A DNA stretch of 64,000 nucleotides. Source: Bacteroidales bacterium (GTDB lineage: Bacteria; Bacteroidota; Bacteroidia; Bacteroidales; P3). The DNA is taken from the NCBI GenBank assembly GCA_009785425.1, contig WQWI01000002.1, positions 1 to 64,000 on the forward strand, read 5' to 3'. Below, piece by piece: positions 16,178-26,700 of the stretch. The translations under genes were made by a program, and so were the position numbers. How positions within the stretch are numbered: the stretch's first letter is position 1; every line of letters starts with the position of its first letter. A model generated the notes under the pieces. That model ran no database searches, was not told the origin of the DNA, and saw nothing but the letters and a program-made list of their open reading frames with translations.

Positions 16178-16443
16178 AATATCGCAAAACTTTCGAGAAG
16201 GACATTTCTAAAATTCGCTTACAGTCCGTCCTTGACGAAATAATGCTTCAGATTACTACTGTAAAAAAGTGCAATTCTATCACTGATTTTGTTCTTCTAC
16301 CTAATGTTACAAAACTTGTTAATGAGAAAGATTGCTATAGGATAAGGATAGGGAGTTACAGAATCGGGGTAATAGTTGTTGACGACATCGTGCATTTTGT
16401 GAGATTTGGTACGAGGTCTAAAATTTACAATATTTTTCCATAA
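16168..16443 (+). CDS. RelE/ParE-family toxin
   Basis: 91 residues. The pattern VKYRKTFEKDISKI at the start and CYRIRIGSYRIGVIVVDD with VHFVRFGTRSKIYNIFP at the end is the typical RelE/ParE fold signature (beta-sheet with the RIRIGxYRIG strand pair and a final R..IY..FP). RelE relatives cut mRNA on the ribosome and ParE relatives inhibit gyrase; the sequence does not decide between them. It overlaps the antitoxin gene by ten bases. It ends six bases before the convergent CotH gene stop, inside the starch region. Confidence 0.85.
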   Translation: MQVKYRKTFEKDISKIRLQSVLDEIMLQITTVKKCNSITDFVLLPNVTKLVNEKDCYRIRIGSYRIGVIVVDDIVHFVRFGTRSKIYNIFP

Positions 16444-16448
16444 AAAAA

Positions 16449-19400
16449 CTATTGCTTGATAATCCTCACCGAAGCATTACCAATCCTAACGATATACATA
16501 CCATTCGCTAAATGCGAAATATCAATCTCAGTTATTGGATAAGTTGCAGCCTGTGCCAATACCAATCTTCCGGAAAGGTTAAAAACCTTGACGATTTGAT
16601 TGTTCGTTCCGGCAGGTAGTTCTATAAACAGAATGCCGTCAATTACCGGATTGGGGTATAGAATTATAGGCTGGCTATCTTCTGTTTCCACGACTACAAT
16701 GTCGGTGGAAGGCGGATCAAAAGGTGGTGCTTCTCTGAATGGGATATTCGCAGCTCGTACTTCAAAGAAATTATTCGGACCTCGCTCAAGAATTCTGTAG
16801 TGATGGAAATTTCCCCACGTAGCCGGTCGGTCTATAAGCCTATGCGCTGATTCGTTATTTTCCACAGTTTCCGGTCTTATGTAATTGCGTATCATATCGT
16901 GCCAAGCCTCAATACGTGGAATGCTCCTATCCACATGAAACAGATCGTTGTCCGGATGAATTAGCTGGTTGAGATAAATCAGATATTGCTCACGAAATTC
17001 CTCAATAGCCAGAATTTTATCAATTAACGGACGATTTCCCCCTCCCCAACGCAATACATTTTCCGTTCCCGGATCAAAGAAATTATTTAAACCTGTACCA
17101 AGCACATTATCGTAATCCCAAGGAATATAAAAAACTCTTCCTGTATGACTTTCAAAATACAAATAAAAATTATTCCCATTTCCCCAATGGCCATCCCATT
17201 GGCCAAGCACAACGTTTACAGCATACGCTCTGAGAAATAAATCTACATCAAAGTAGGTTGTAATCCAAGTTTTGAAAGCATCTCCGGTGAGTGTATTCAA
17301 ATTTCTAACCCAGTTGTAAAACTCTTCTCTTGCTGTTGCGATATTTCCTCGATTTGTTTTCAAATCATAGGTGTAATACCTACTTTGTGATGGATCAAGG
17401 CGAACATCTCTGACACCCATTCTCTGACGTGCATTATTCAATGTCAAATCGGCAGGACCTCCTACAGGCTGGCATTTCCAAAGATTTCCGTTGTCTGTTT
17501 CAAAACGACCGATACCACGCCTTTCAGACAAAAATGTTTCGTCAACCTGTTCAATCATGGCATAAATTCCAAAATAAGCCGGTGGTCCATCTCCTACCTT
17601 GATATAAAGTCTAGCATAACTTGCACGCGGTGCAGTCCAAACACCAAAACGATGAAACAAATCAAAACTGTATATTTCGCGGGCAAACATCGCATCGTCT
17701 TTATGCCATTTCATAATGAGTCTACGTAAGCCGTGAAAACGCTGATTGCTGTTGGCACTTGCAAAATTTATTGAAAAATGTGCATTTTGCCAAACCGGAT
17801 TATCCGGATTGTGCACACCACCGTGAGATATTTCCGGTCTTCTTCGGCTTGTATTACCACGTATGCGAAAGCCTATTTCATGCGGTAATCTTGTTTCAAT
17901 ACCATCTTTATAGAAAACAAAATTTCCACGAACTCTCTCTAAATGATGAGGGTTCATATCAAAATATCTCAACGATCTATTCCACTCGTCAACCGAGACT
18001 TCAATCGTTATGGTTGGCAGTGCTGATATGTCAAAAACCGGATGAGGGTGCAAAGCCGGAGGTTGTGGCAGATACGGTATTTGCGGTACTCGTGTTAGTC
18101 CTGCTGTTGATGTTCCGTTAAATGCGTTCGGCGTGGGTGTTGTGAAAAAGAATGGTCCTGTTCCGTCCGGAATACGTGAAAATGACCTGTTTCTGATATC
18201 GTAAATACCGTCATCACGTGCTCTTGTTAAGCGGTCTATCTCGTTTCCGTTCGGATCTACGAGTTTAATAATCAATATGCGTTGTGCAGTTAATCCGGTT
18301 GTAAACGAACACGGATTGTGGCGTCCCATAAGGGTAAATAATTGTCCGGGCAGAATGATTTGATCGGCACAACCTACCCATGTAAGCCTGTTGTCATTGG
18401 GTGGAAAACTCCCTCCTCGATCGGAATTGGTATTGTAATAAATTCGAAAACCCTCGAGGTTTATAGGGTAATTTCCAAGATTTATCAGCTCATAAAAAAG
18501 TTCCGAATCGCTTCCAACGCCACTAACTTCGTTGAGTCGGATTACTGTGTAATCAGCCGGAGTTGTTCTGCGTATAGAGATGATTGAATCTCTAACATCA
18601 ACACGAATTCTATAGTAGCCGGCTGCTGTAACTCGCATATTTCCGGACTGCTGAAATCCGTTAAAAACATGTTCTTCGTCGTTATCAGGAACATCAGATC
18701 CGATACCTCTAAATTCTCTTCCATCCCATGCCCTGCTCGGAGCAAACTTAAACTGTGTGCCGGCTTCAAAAAAGATTGTTGTTGTAAATGTACAGCCGTT
18801 GTTGGATGGGGTCATTGTTACAGCAGAGCTCCAAGTCCAATCATTAAATGTGCCTATCAAAAATAAATTTTGAAAACATGGTGCTCCCGGTATTTCCGTC
18901 AAATAGCCTGGACTTACGATATTGTGTAGTCTTGGTCCGTTTGTTGTACCGGGTGTTACTGCTGCCCAAGCCCAAGAGCCGTCATCCATACGAGAGTAGC
19001 CCGGTCTTATGTTTCCATATGCTCCTGAATTCACATTGCCCGGTCGCGAAGCGTTTGGGGTTCCCCATCCGGGAAGCGGTACATCTCCACGGATAAACAC
19101 ATCAATAGGTTCTCCGGCAGGATCAACAAGAGCAATTTTCAAAGTTTGTTGATTGGATAACCCTCCTGTAACCGTCCAACTCATTCCAGGCCACGCAGGA
19201 CTATTTTGCAATTGAGAGGGGGCATCCGGACCACTATTATTGCCATCGCTACGACCATTTCTAAAAAGAATAATGCGATACGCTCCGGCAGGAATACTAT
19301 CACCTGCTTGTCCAACCCATTCAGTACCGGTTGTTAGAGATGTGCTGTAAGAAGGACCCTCATTTCTTTGAAGTCTTACGCCTTCCAAATCAATTGGATC

Positions 19401-19541
19401 TGTACCTGAGTTAAAGATTTCAACGAACAGAGCGGTATTTTCTCCGCTGATTTCGTTAAGTCTCAAATTCGAAAAGTCTGTTTGTGCCCATAAACTCAAC
19501 GAAAGGATAAGAGCAAAAAAGGTTGTGATGTGCTTTTTCAT
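16449..19541 (-). CDS. Secreted multidomain protein: lamin-tail domains, CotH kinase domain, T9SS sorting domain
   Basis: 1030 residues. Signal peptide (1-20); lamin-tail-like domain (about 22-205, LRLNEISGENTALFVEIFN); a starch-binding/E-set-like module (about 215-325, FLIGTFNDWTWSS); a second lamin-tail-like domain (about 330-480, IRLNEVSGVGSDSELFYELI); a CotH domain (about 505-890) with RIRGNTSRRRP, MKWHKDDAMFAREI, GIYAMIEQVDETFL and the metal/ATP-site motif IPWDYDNVLG (D809, D811); and a T9SS C-terminal domain (about 955-1030, LYPNPVIDGILFIELPAG). CotH proteins are atypical kinases of extracellular proteins. It starts two bases after the SusA-like gene, so co-expression with alpha-glucan degradation is very likely. 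A kinase role in glycan use is hypothesis. Confidence 0.88.
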   Translation of the reverse strand: MKKHITTFFALILSLSLWAQTDFSNLRLNEISGENTALFVEIFNSGTDPIDLEGVRLQRNEGPSYSTSLTTGTEWVGQAGDSIPAGAYRIILFRNGRSDGNNSGPDAPSQLQNSPAWPGMSWTVTGGLSNQQTLKIALVDPAGEPIDVFIRGDVPLPGWGTPNASRPGNVNSGAYGNIRPGYSRMDDGSWAWAAVTPGTTNGPRLHNIVSPGYLTEIPGAPCFQNLFLIGTFNDWTWSSAVTMTPSNNGCTFTTTIFFEAGTQFKFAPSRAWDGREFRGIGSDVPDNDEEHVFNGFQQSGNMRVTAAGYYRIRVDVRDSIISIRRTTPADYTVIRLNEVSGVGSDSELFYELINLGNYPINLEGFRIYYNTNSDRGGSFPPNDNRLTWVGCADQIILPGQLFTLMGRHNPCSFTTGLTAQRILIIKLVDPNGNEIDRLTRARDDGIYDIRNRSFSRIPDGTGPFFFTTPTPNAFNGTSTAGLTRVPQIPYLPQPPALHPHPVFDISALPTITIEVSVDEWNRSLRYFDMNPHHLERVRGNFVFYKDGIETRLPHEIGFRIRGNTSRRRPEISHGGVHNPDNPVWQNAHFSINFASANSNQRFHGLRRLIMKWHKDDAMFAREIYSFDLFHRFGVWTAPRASYARLYIKVGDGPPAYFGIYAMIEQVDETFLSERRGIGRFETDNGNLWKCQPVGGPADLTLNNARQRMGVRDVRLDPSQSRYYTYDLKTNRGNIATAREEFYNWVRNLNTLTGDAFKTWITTYFDVDLFLRAYAVNVVLGQWDGHWGNGNNFYLYFESHTGRVFYIPWDYDNVLGTGLNNFFDPGTENVLRWGGGNRPLIDKILAIEEFREQYLIYLNQLIHPDNDLFHVDRSIPRIEAWHDMIRNYIRPETVENNESAHRLIDRPATWGNFHHYRILERGPNNFFEVRAANIPFREAPPFDPPSTDIVVVETEDSQPIILYPNPVIDGILFIELPAGTNNQIVKVFNLSGRLVLAQAATYPITEIDISHLANGMYIVRIGNASVRIIKQ

Positions 19542-19543
19542 GT

Positions 19544-21424
19544 CTATTTTGGAAAAACGATAATCGCCGACTTGCGTGCAGGGATTACATAATTATCTAA
19601 TGTTATGGTTTCGCCCGTTTTGATGTCCGTGCCGATAGGCTGATACAAACTCAAAATTTCTGCAAACCTGGTTGGATCAATTTCTCTGTCTTCCGTAGTA
19701 TTATTGACGATAGTCATCACCAATTCCTCATCGTTGAAACGGAAATACACAAACACGTTGCGGTCGGGAACAAACTGCATCATTCGTCCGTTATGTACGG
19801 CTGATGAGGTTCTACGCCAGTTGAAAAGCGTACTTACGTAGTTGAACATTCTGTTCTGCTCCGGAGTACGTCCTGCTTCTGTCATTGCATTTATTGTGTC
19901 GTCCGGATGACCGCCCGGCATCATCATACGCTCCTGTCCGTGTCCCAATGCTTCGCTCACCATCAACAATTCCGTACCTTGATAAATTTGCGGTATTCCA
20001 CGCAAAGTGGCAAGCATCGTATAAATACGCTTCAATTTGTAAACATCGCCACCCAGTTGGTGCAACAAACGATGTACATCGTGATTTTCTGCAAAAATAA
20101 CCATCATAAACGGATTGGCATACAAAAAATCTTGTGCCAAAACGTTGTAAACTCTTAACATTCCCGTAAGCCAGCCTGTCCAGTCTTGTTCGCGCTTTGC
20201 CTGAATCATTGCATCTTTCAGCGGAAAATCCATACCGCTTGGTGCGAATGAATTAAATCCGCAACGTCCTTCGTTTGCACCGGCTTGCCAAAAAGCCGTC
20301 ATTGCAGGATTTCCAAACCAGGCTTCGGCAACGATGTTGAGATTTGGGTATTCGTACATAATTCTACGCGTCCATTCTGCGATGCCGTGTTTGTAGTTAT
20401 ACGGATAAGTATCCACACGCAAGCCGTCGAGGTTGGCAAACTCTATCCACCAAACTGCCATTTGTGCAAGATAAGTTACCACCATTGGGTTATGCATATT
20501 CATATCTGCCATTGAGCGGTCGAACCAGCCGTGGATCAAAGCATTCAAGTCATATTGTGAGCGGTGCGGATCGCTTTGGGTCGCCATTTGATGGCTTGTT
20601 CGTCTGAACTCCTGAGACGGTCTGTTAATCCAATCACTCATCGGCAAATCGTTAAACCACCAATGTGCTGTTCCGTGATGATTTGGAACAATATCTTTAA
20701 TCACCTTCATTCCTCTGGCGTGGGCTTGTCTGACCATTTCTCTGTAAAGTTCGTTGGTTCCAAAACGTGGGTCAATCAAGAAATAGTCCGCAGTTGCATA
20801 AGAATGATAAGAGAATGTTGCTTGATTGTCGAGGGTCAAAGGCGTAGGCCAAATCACGGTTGCTCCCAAACTTTGAATATAGTCCAAACTATTGATGATG
20901 CCTTGAATATCTCCACCGTGTCGTCCATCCGGATTATTACGGTTGACTCTTTCAATCGTGGCAGGGTGCGAGTCGTTGGTTGGATCACCGTTTACAAAAC
21001 GATCGGACATAATTAGATAAATCACATCTGCAGGTCCAAAGCCTTGACGTTCGGCAGAGCCCGGTCTGCGTTCCCACAATTCATAATTGTGAATAACTCT
21101 TCTTCTGCCGATGGTGAACTCCAAACGATAGGTTCCGGGTTGGGCATTTTCGGCAATGTCCAATTCAACAAACAAAAAATTGGAGTTTTCCGGTCTGTAC
21201 ACGCTCAAAACGTCAACGCCTGCATCGAGGCTTCGCACTTCGGCAGCACCGATATTATTGCCGTAAACCAATAGTTGCAACGGAACAGGGTTTTTCATTC
21301 CGACCCACCAGTTTGGAGGTTCAACGCGTTCGATTTGACCGGCTCTTACGCTCGGCTGGGCGGACATTGGCAAATACGCAATTAGGAAAAATGCCAACAA
21401 TAGGAACAGGAAATGCTTCTTCAT
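19544..21424 (-). CDS. SusA-like neopullulanase / cyclomaltodextrinase (GH13)
   Basis: 626 residues from the ATG at 21424, which gives a signal peptide (1-22, ending MSAQ). The N-terminal domain begins IERVEPPNWWVGMKNP, the start seen in Bacteroides SusA. The GH13 catalytic residues are D338 (LRVDTYPY), E367 (IVAEAWFG) and D449 (AENHDVHR). The expected role is periplasmic hydrolysis of alpha-1,4 links in maltooligosaccharides, cyclodextrin and pullulan. It is first in the operon with the CotH protein, and divergent from the plus-strand amylases. No lipobox and no T9SS domain are seen, in line with a periplasmic enzyme. Confidence 0.92.
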   Translation of the reverse strand: MKKHFLFLLLAFFLIAYLPMSAQPSVRAGQIERVEPPNWWVGMKNPVPLQLLVYGNNIGAAEVRSLDAGVDVLSVYRPENSNFLFVELDIAENAQPGTYRLEFTIGRRRVIHNYELWERRPGSAERQGFGPADVIYLIMSDRFVNGDPTNDSHPATIERVNRNNPDGRHGGDIQGIINSLDYIQSLGATVIWPTPLTLDNQATFSYHSYATADYFLIDPRFGTNELYREMVRQAHARGMKVIKDIVPNHHGTAHWWFNDLPMSDWINRPSQEFRRTSHQMATQSDPHRSQYDLNALIHGWFDRSMADMNMHNPMVVTYLAQMAVWWIEFANLDGLRVDTYPYNYKHGIAEWTRRIMYEYPNLNIVAEAWFGNPAMTAFWQAGANEGRCGFNSFAPSGMDFPLKDAMIQAKREQDWTGWLTGMLRVYNVLAQDFLYANPFMMVIFAENHDVHRLLHQLGGDVYKLKRIYTMLATLRGIPQIYQGTELLMVSEALGHGQERMMMPGGHPDDTINAMTEAGRTPEQNRMFNYVSTLFNWRRTSSAVHNGRMMQFVPDRNVFVYFRFNDEELVMTIVNNTTEDREIDPTRFAEILSLYQPIGTDIKTGETITLDNYVIPARKSAIIVFPK

Positions 21425-21453
21425 CGTGTGTGTATATTTTTTGTTTTTGCCCA

Positions 21454-21461
21454 CAAAGATA
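21454..21461 (-). promoter_or_regulatory. -7 box of the susA-cotH operon
   Basis: Minus-strand TATCTTTG 30 bases before the ATG at 21424; ATTG stands at the -33 position. Confidence 0.6.
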
Positions 21462-21487
21462 CGATTTTTTTTTAACTTTGACAATCC

Positions 21488-21517
21488 TTGCAAAATCCAT
21501 TTTTTTTTGTATCTTTG
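21488..21517 (+). promoter_or_regulatory. Promoter of the plus-strand amylase operon
   Basis: TTG at 21488-21490, 19 bases, TATCTTTG at 21510-21517, 26 bases before the ATG at 21544. It is back to back with the susA promoter, so one regulator bound in this gap could control both operons. Confidence 0.65.
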
Positions 21518-21543
21518 CAGAAATTTTAAGAAGTCGTCAAACT

Positions 21544-23721
21544 ATGAAACAGCTTTTCGTCACTTTTTTCTGTTTATTGGCATTTAGTGCGAAAGCACAA
21601 CTTACACATACGCATAGTAGCACAAGAGTTGCACAATCTATGCCCGTAGGTGTTAGAGACGGTATCAACGTCAATGCCCCCAACGAGGGTGATGTAACGC
21701 TTGTGCTTCGTGTGCCAAGGCGAACAAGCCCGCAACACACCTGGCAAAACCCCGATATTCCTCAAACTTACGAACTCGGCAGAAACAGAGTGCATGTGAT
21801 TGGCGATTTCAACAATTGGCAACCTTCGAGTCGCTATGAGATGAAAACAGACAGTATCTTTTACTGGATTACATTGACCGGATTAGACCCGAATCGGCTC
21901 TATCGTTTTCAATATCTCGTTGATGATACACTACGAATTACAGACCCATTTACCGAATTGATTTTAGATCCTTGGAACGATGGAATGATCAACCAACATG
22001 TCGAGATTTTTCCGGACTTACCGCCTTTTCCGGAAGGCTATACAACCGGATTAGTGGCTACATTTCAAATCAACAGACCAGAGTTTGAATGGTCGCAAGA
22101 AGCCTTGGATTTTGTACCTCCACGACAGCAGGATTTGATTATTTACGAATTGTTGATTCGAGATTTTATGCAGTTTCCGAGCTATGATCGAATCATGGAC
22201 TATAAATTTCAACATCTGATTGATTTGGGTATTAATGCGATAAAAATCTTGCCGAATACGGAATTTGATAGAAACAACAGTTGGGGCTATAACCCGAATC
22301 ACATGTTTGCCGTTGACAAAGCATACGGTTCGCCTGAGGCGTTTAAGCGATTTATCGACAAGGCACATAGCCATGGCATTGCGATAATTATGGACATTGT
22401 TCTCAATCATCAAACCAACCATTCGCCCATGACGAAGTTGTTTTGGGATTATGAAAACCACCGTCCGGCTACTGACAATCCTTGGTTTCATGCAGAACCC
22501 ACACATCGCTGGAATGTGTATTTTCAGATGAATCACCGTAGTGTGCATACGGTTTATTTCAGCCAACGTGTGGCGGAATTTTGGATGAAGGAGTTTAGAA
22601 TTAACGGTATTCGCTTTGATTTATCCAAAGCATTTACATTCTTAGGTCCACATCCGCAAGGAACCGACTATATGGAACGTGCCTGTCCGGTACGCATACA
22701 ATACTGGAAAGATTATGCAGATTTTATGTGGAATATCAATCCAGATTTTTACATAATTTTGGAACATTTTGCCGACAACGATGAAGAGCGTACGTTGGCT
22801 AATCACGGCATTTCGGAAGGACGTCCGGGCATGATGCTTTGGGGCAATATGAATTGGGCATACAGCTGGCTGGCGATGGGCTACTCTGAAGGCTCTTCAT
22901 TGGATTGGGCGTTTGCAAAAGGTGGTCGCACCGACAGTCAAGGTAATGTTGTTGGTGGTCGAGGCTGGAAGGCTCACAATTTGATTGTGTATGCTGAAAG
23001 CCATGACGAAGAGCGTGTAGCAACAAGAGTTGGGGGCTTTGTTAATACTGATGGCTCCAGAGTTCATTACGGTTATGGTCGAACATCTCCGGATGGAACA
23101 TACAATACGAGACATCTTCAAGCAGAGCGAAAGGCACTTGTAGCTACCTTTATGATTCCACTTCCCGGTCCAACAATGATTTGGCAGTTTGGCGAATTTG
23201 CTTACGATGGTCCTCTTAATCTTTGTTATACCCCGGTAGAATTAGGCGGAACGGGAATTGGTACTTTTCCCGCAGACCAAGACGGTTTGGGTGGTCTTCA
23301 CGGTAATTGTCGAACAGGTCGTGCACCGTTGTTGTGGCACTATTTGGAGCGAGCTGAAAACAGACACACGTTCAACGTTTTCAGAGGATTGATTTATCTC
23401 AGACTGAACCATCCTGCCTTTACAAATCAACGGAATTTCGTTTATCGAACAGGTGGTGATGCAACTGACCTTCGACGTTGGATTATTGCAGAATCGTATG
23501 TTGCTGATTCGAGTGTGATTATTCTCGGAAATTTTGATGTAGTAGCAAGGGATTTTATAGTTCCCGGCATTCCGGTAAACGGCACTTGGTATAATTTTTT
23601 TGGAGCAAATCATTTTAACATAGGCTCCGTTGTTGTAACAAATCACAGGATGAACATTACTCTTCCGCCCGGTGCATATATCATTTTCACAAAAGAGCGA
23701 CAGGACAATCCTACAAAATAA
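21544..23721 (+). CDS. CBM48-GH13 alpha-amylase family enzyme, without T9SS domain
   Basis: 725 residues from the ATG at 21544 (signal peptide MKQLFVTFFCLLAFSAKAQ). An E-set/CBM48-like domain (about 60-145, HVIGDFNNWQPSS) precedes the GH13 barrel (about 190-640). Catalytic residues are D359 (GIRFDLSK), E407 (IILEHFAD) and D488 (ESHDEER). The arrangement resembles branching-enzyme and pullulanase-like clades, but the specificity is not certain. It ends right after the C-terminal beta domain (ITLPPGAYIIFTKE), while its tandem paralog continues into a T9SS domain and has two extra N-terminal domains. The protein is therefore probably periplasmic. Confidence 0.87.
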   Translation: MKQLFVTFFCLLAFSAKAQLTHTHSSTRVAQSMPVGVRDGINVNAPNEGDVTLVLRVPRRTSPQHTWQNPDIPQTYELGRNRVHVIGDFNNWQPSSRYEMKTDSIFYWITLTGLDPNRLYRFQYLVDDTLRITDPFTELILDPWNDGMINQHVEIFPDLPPFPEGYTTGLVATFQINRPEFEWSQEALDFVPPRQQDLIIYELLIRDFMQFPSYDRIMDYKFQHLIDLGINAIKILPNTEFDRNNSWGYNPNHMFAVDKAYGSPEAFKRFIDKAHSHGIAIIMDIVLNHQTNHSPMTKLFWDYENHRPATDNPWFHAEPTHRWNVYFQMNHRSVHTVYFSQRVAEFWMKEFRINGIRFDLSKAFTFLGPHPQGTDYMERACPVRIQYWKDYADFMWNINPDFYIILEHFADNDEERTLANHGISEGRPGMMLWGNMNWAYSWLAMGYSEGSSLDWAFAKGGRTDSQGNVVGGRGWKAHNLIVYAESHDEERVATRVGGFVNTDGSRVHYGYGRTSPDGTYNTRHLQAERKALVATFMIPLPGPTMIWQFGEFAYDGPLNLCYTPVELGGTGIGTFPADQDGLGGLHGNCRTGRAPLLWHYLERAENRHTFNVFRGLIYLRLNHPAFTNQRNFVYRTGGDATDLRRWIIAESYVADSSVIILGNFDVVARDFIVPGIPVNGTWYNFFGANHFNIGSVVVTNHRMNITLPPGAYIIFTKERQDNPTK

Positions 23722-23743
23722 AAACCTTTAAATCTATAAATCG

Positions 23744-26700
23744 ATGAAACAACTTTTTATCACAGTCTTTTCACTTTTGGCACTCAGTGCGAGTGCACAA
23801 CTCATTCGAACGTATCCCGAATTTTTTAGGGAAACCGATACGGTTAGAATTATTTTTGATGCAACCCAAGGAAACAGAGCACTGGCAGGCTTTACCGGAA
23901 ATGTGTTTGTTCACACAGGGGTAATTACGAACACAAGTACAGGTCCAAGTGACTGGCAACATGTTATCACAGGTTGGGGAACAAACATACCCGGCAGAAA
24001 CCAAGCCACACGTATCGGACAGGATTTGTATGAATTTATTATCACTCCGAGCGTTCGTGAATTTTATGACGTAACGAATGATACCATAACCGTTGAAAGA
24101 ATTGCCATTCTTTTTAGGAATGCCAGCGGAAGTATAGTTGGAAGAGCAGAGGGTGGTGGTGATATCTTTATTGATTTGTTTTTGGGCGATTTTGGAATGC
24201 GTATCACCTCTCCGCAGCCCGGGCAGTTTTTCGATCCGACCGATAACGTTGAATTTTCTGTGGTAACATCATCAAATGCAGATATTACATTTTTCTTGAA
24301 TGGTACGGAGGTAACGTCTGCAACAGATGTTAATGCACTAACACATACGTACAGCACTTTTTCTGCCGAACGTTATGAGTTTGTTGCAAGAGCCGTATGT
24401 CCAACGTATGGGAATTTTTACGATACATTGTTTCTCAACATTCGTTCGCCAAGAGTTTACGAGCCTGTTCCAGCCGGAGCAAGAGACGGCATCAACACTA
24501 ATTTTCCAAATCCCGGCGATGTAACGTTTGTACTTCGTGTGCCCAAGCGTACAAGCCCACAGCCTACAGTCCAAAGTCCAAATACTCCTCAAACGTACGT
24601 GCTTGGCAGAAACAGCGTTCATATGATTGGCGATTTCAACAACTGGCAACCTTCAAGTGCGTATCAACTGAAAGGGGATACGGTTCGTTTGGCTTATTGG
24701 ATTACATTGAGCGGATTAGACCCCGATAATTTATATCGCTTTCAATATCTCGTTGATGAAACGCAACGTATCACCGACCCATACACCGAGTTGATTTTAG
24801 ACCCTTGGAACGATCATTGGATCAACCATTATTCTCAACTACACAGCGGATTTGATATTTTTCCGGACATGCCGGAATTTCCAACCAATTATACCACCGG
24901 ACTTGTGGCCACATTCCAAATCAACAGACCTGAATTTCAGTGGTCGCCGGAAGCTTTGGCATTTGTTCGTCCGGTTCAGCAAGATTTGATTATTTACGAA
25001 TTGCTGATTCGCGACTTTATGATGTTTCCGAGTTACGACAGAATAATTGAACATAAATTTCAACACTTGATTGATTTGGGCATCAATGCCATCAAAATTT
25101 TGCCAAATATGGAATTTGACGGTAACAATAGTTGGGGCTATAATCCAAACCATATGTTTGCCGTAGACAAAGCCTACGGCACAGCAGAATCGTTCAAACG
25201 CTTTATCGATAAGGCACATAGCCACGGCATTGCCATTATTTTGGACATCGTTCTCAACCACCAAACGGGAAGTTCACCATTGACACAATTGTTTTGGGAT
25301 TCTCAAAACAACCGTCCTTGTGCTGATCATAACCCTTGGTTTCATCCGGAAGCGACACACCCGTGGAACGTGTTTTACCAAATGAACCACAGAAGCAAAC
25401 ATACCGTATATTTCAGCGAACGCGTGGCGGAATTTTGGATGAGAGAATTTAGAGTTGACGGTTTCCGCTTCGACTTATCCAAAGCATTTACGTTTTTGGG
25501 GCCCAATAATGATCCGGCTATGAGCGCTCACAATCCGGTACGAATTCAGTATTGGAATAATTTTGCGGATTTTATGTGGAATATCGATTCCACGTTTTAT
25601 GTAATTTTGGAGCATTTTGCCGTCAATACCGAAGAGCGTGATTTGGCTAACCATGGTCTATCTGAGGGACGTCCCGGTATGATGATTTGGGGAAATATGA
25701 ATCATGCATACAGCCAGTTGGCTATGGGCTGGGCTTCAGGTTCTTCGTTGGATTGGGCGTTTGCAAAAGAAGGACGTCGAAATGCAGCAGGTAATTTCAC
25801 CGGAAATCGTGGTTGGGGTGCTCACAATTTGATTGTGTACGCCGAAAGTCATGACGAGGAGCGTGTATCAACACGAGTTGGCGGGTTTGTTAATGCTGCC
25901 GGAACAAGAATTCATGCCGGATATGGTAATAGAACTGCGGACGGTAGCTATAGCACCAGATATCGTCAAGCAGAGCGAAAAGCTCTCGTAGCAGCCTTTA
26001 TGATTCCACTTCCAGGTCCAACAATGATTTGGCAGTTTGGCGAGTTTGCATTCGATGGTCCATTGAACATTTGCTACAGTCCGTCACATTTGGGCGGTTC
26101 GGGAATCGGTACATTTCCCGCAAATCAATCCGGTTTAGGTGGTGGTGCAGGCAACTGCCGAACAGGTCGTTCACCGTTGCTGTGGCACTATTTGGAAAGA
26201 GAGTCTAACCGTTTTACGTTTTACGTTTTTAGCGGACTAATCAATATGCGATTGAACCATCCGGCGTTTACAGATCAAAGAGATTTCTTCTATCAAACAG
26301 CAGGAGGTAATACTCATCTTCAACGTTGGATTATTGCAGAATCAATGGTTCCGGACTCAAGCGTAGTTATTGTAGGAAATTTTGACACGATTCAAAGAGA
26401 GTTCACCATTCCGGGCATTCCGGCAAACGGCGTTTGGCACAGTGTTTTTACGACAGACGAGGTTACTGTAACGAACAACACGTTAAACATTACCTTGCCA
26501 CCAGGTGGATACAGGGTATTCACCAGATCAGAAGGCTGGATTAACGAAAATGCAACAAGCGTTGTAGGTTTCGAGAGAGCAGAAATTCCGATGAGTATTT
26601 TCCCAAATCCTGCACAAGACGAAATCTTTGTGGACTTTGAAGCCGAAGGACAGCGCGAAATTCAGATATTTAATCTAAGTGGACAACTGATGCAAACGAT

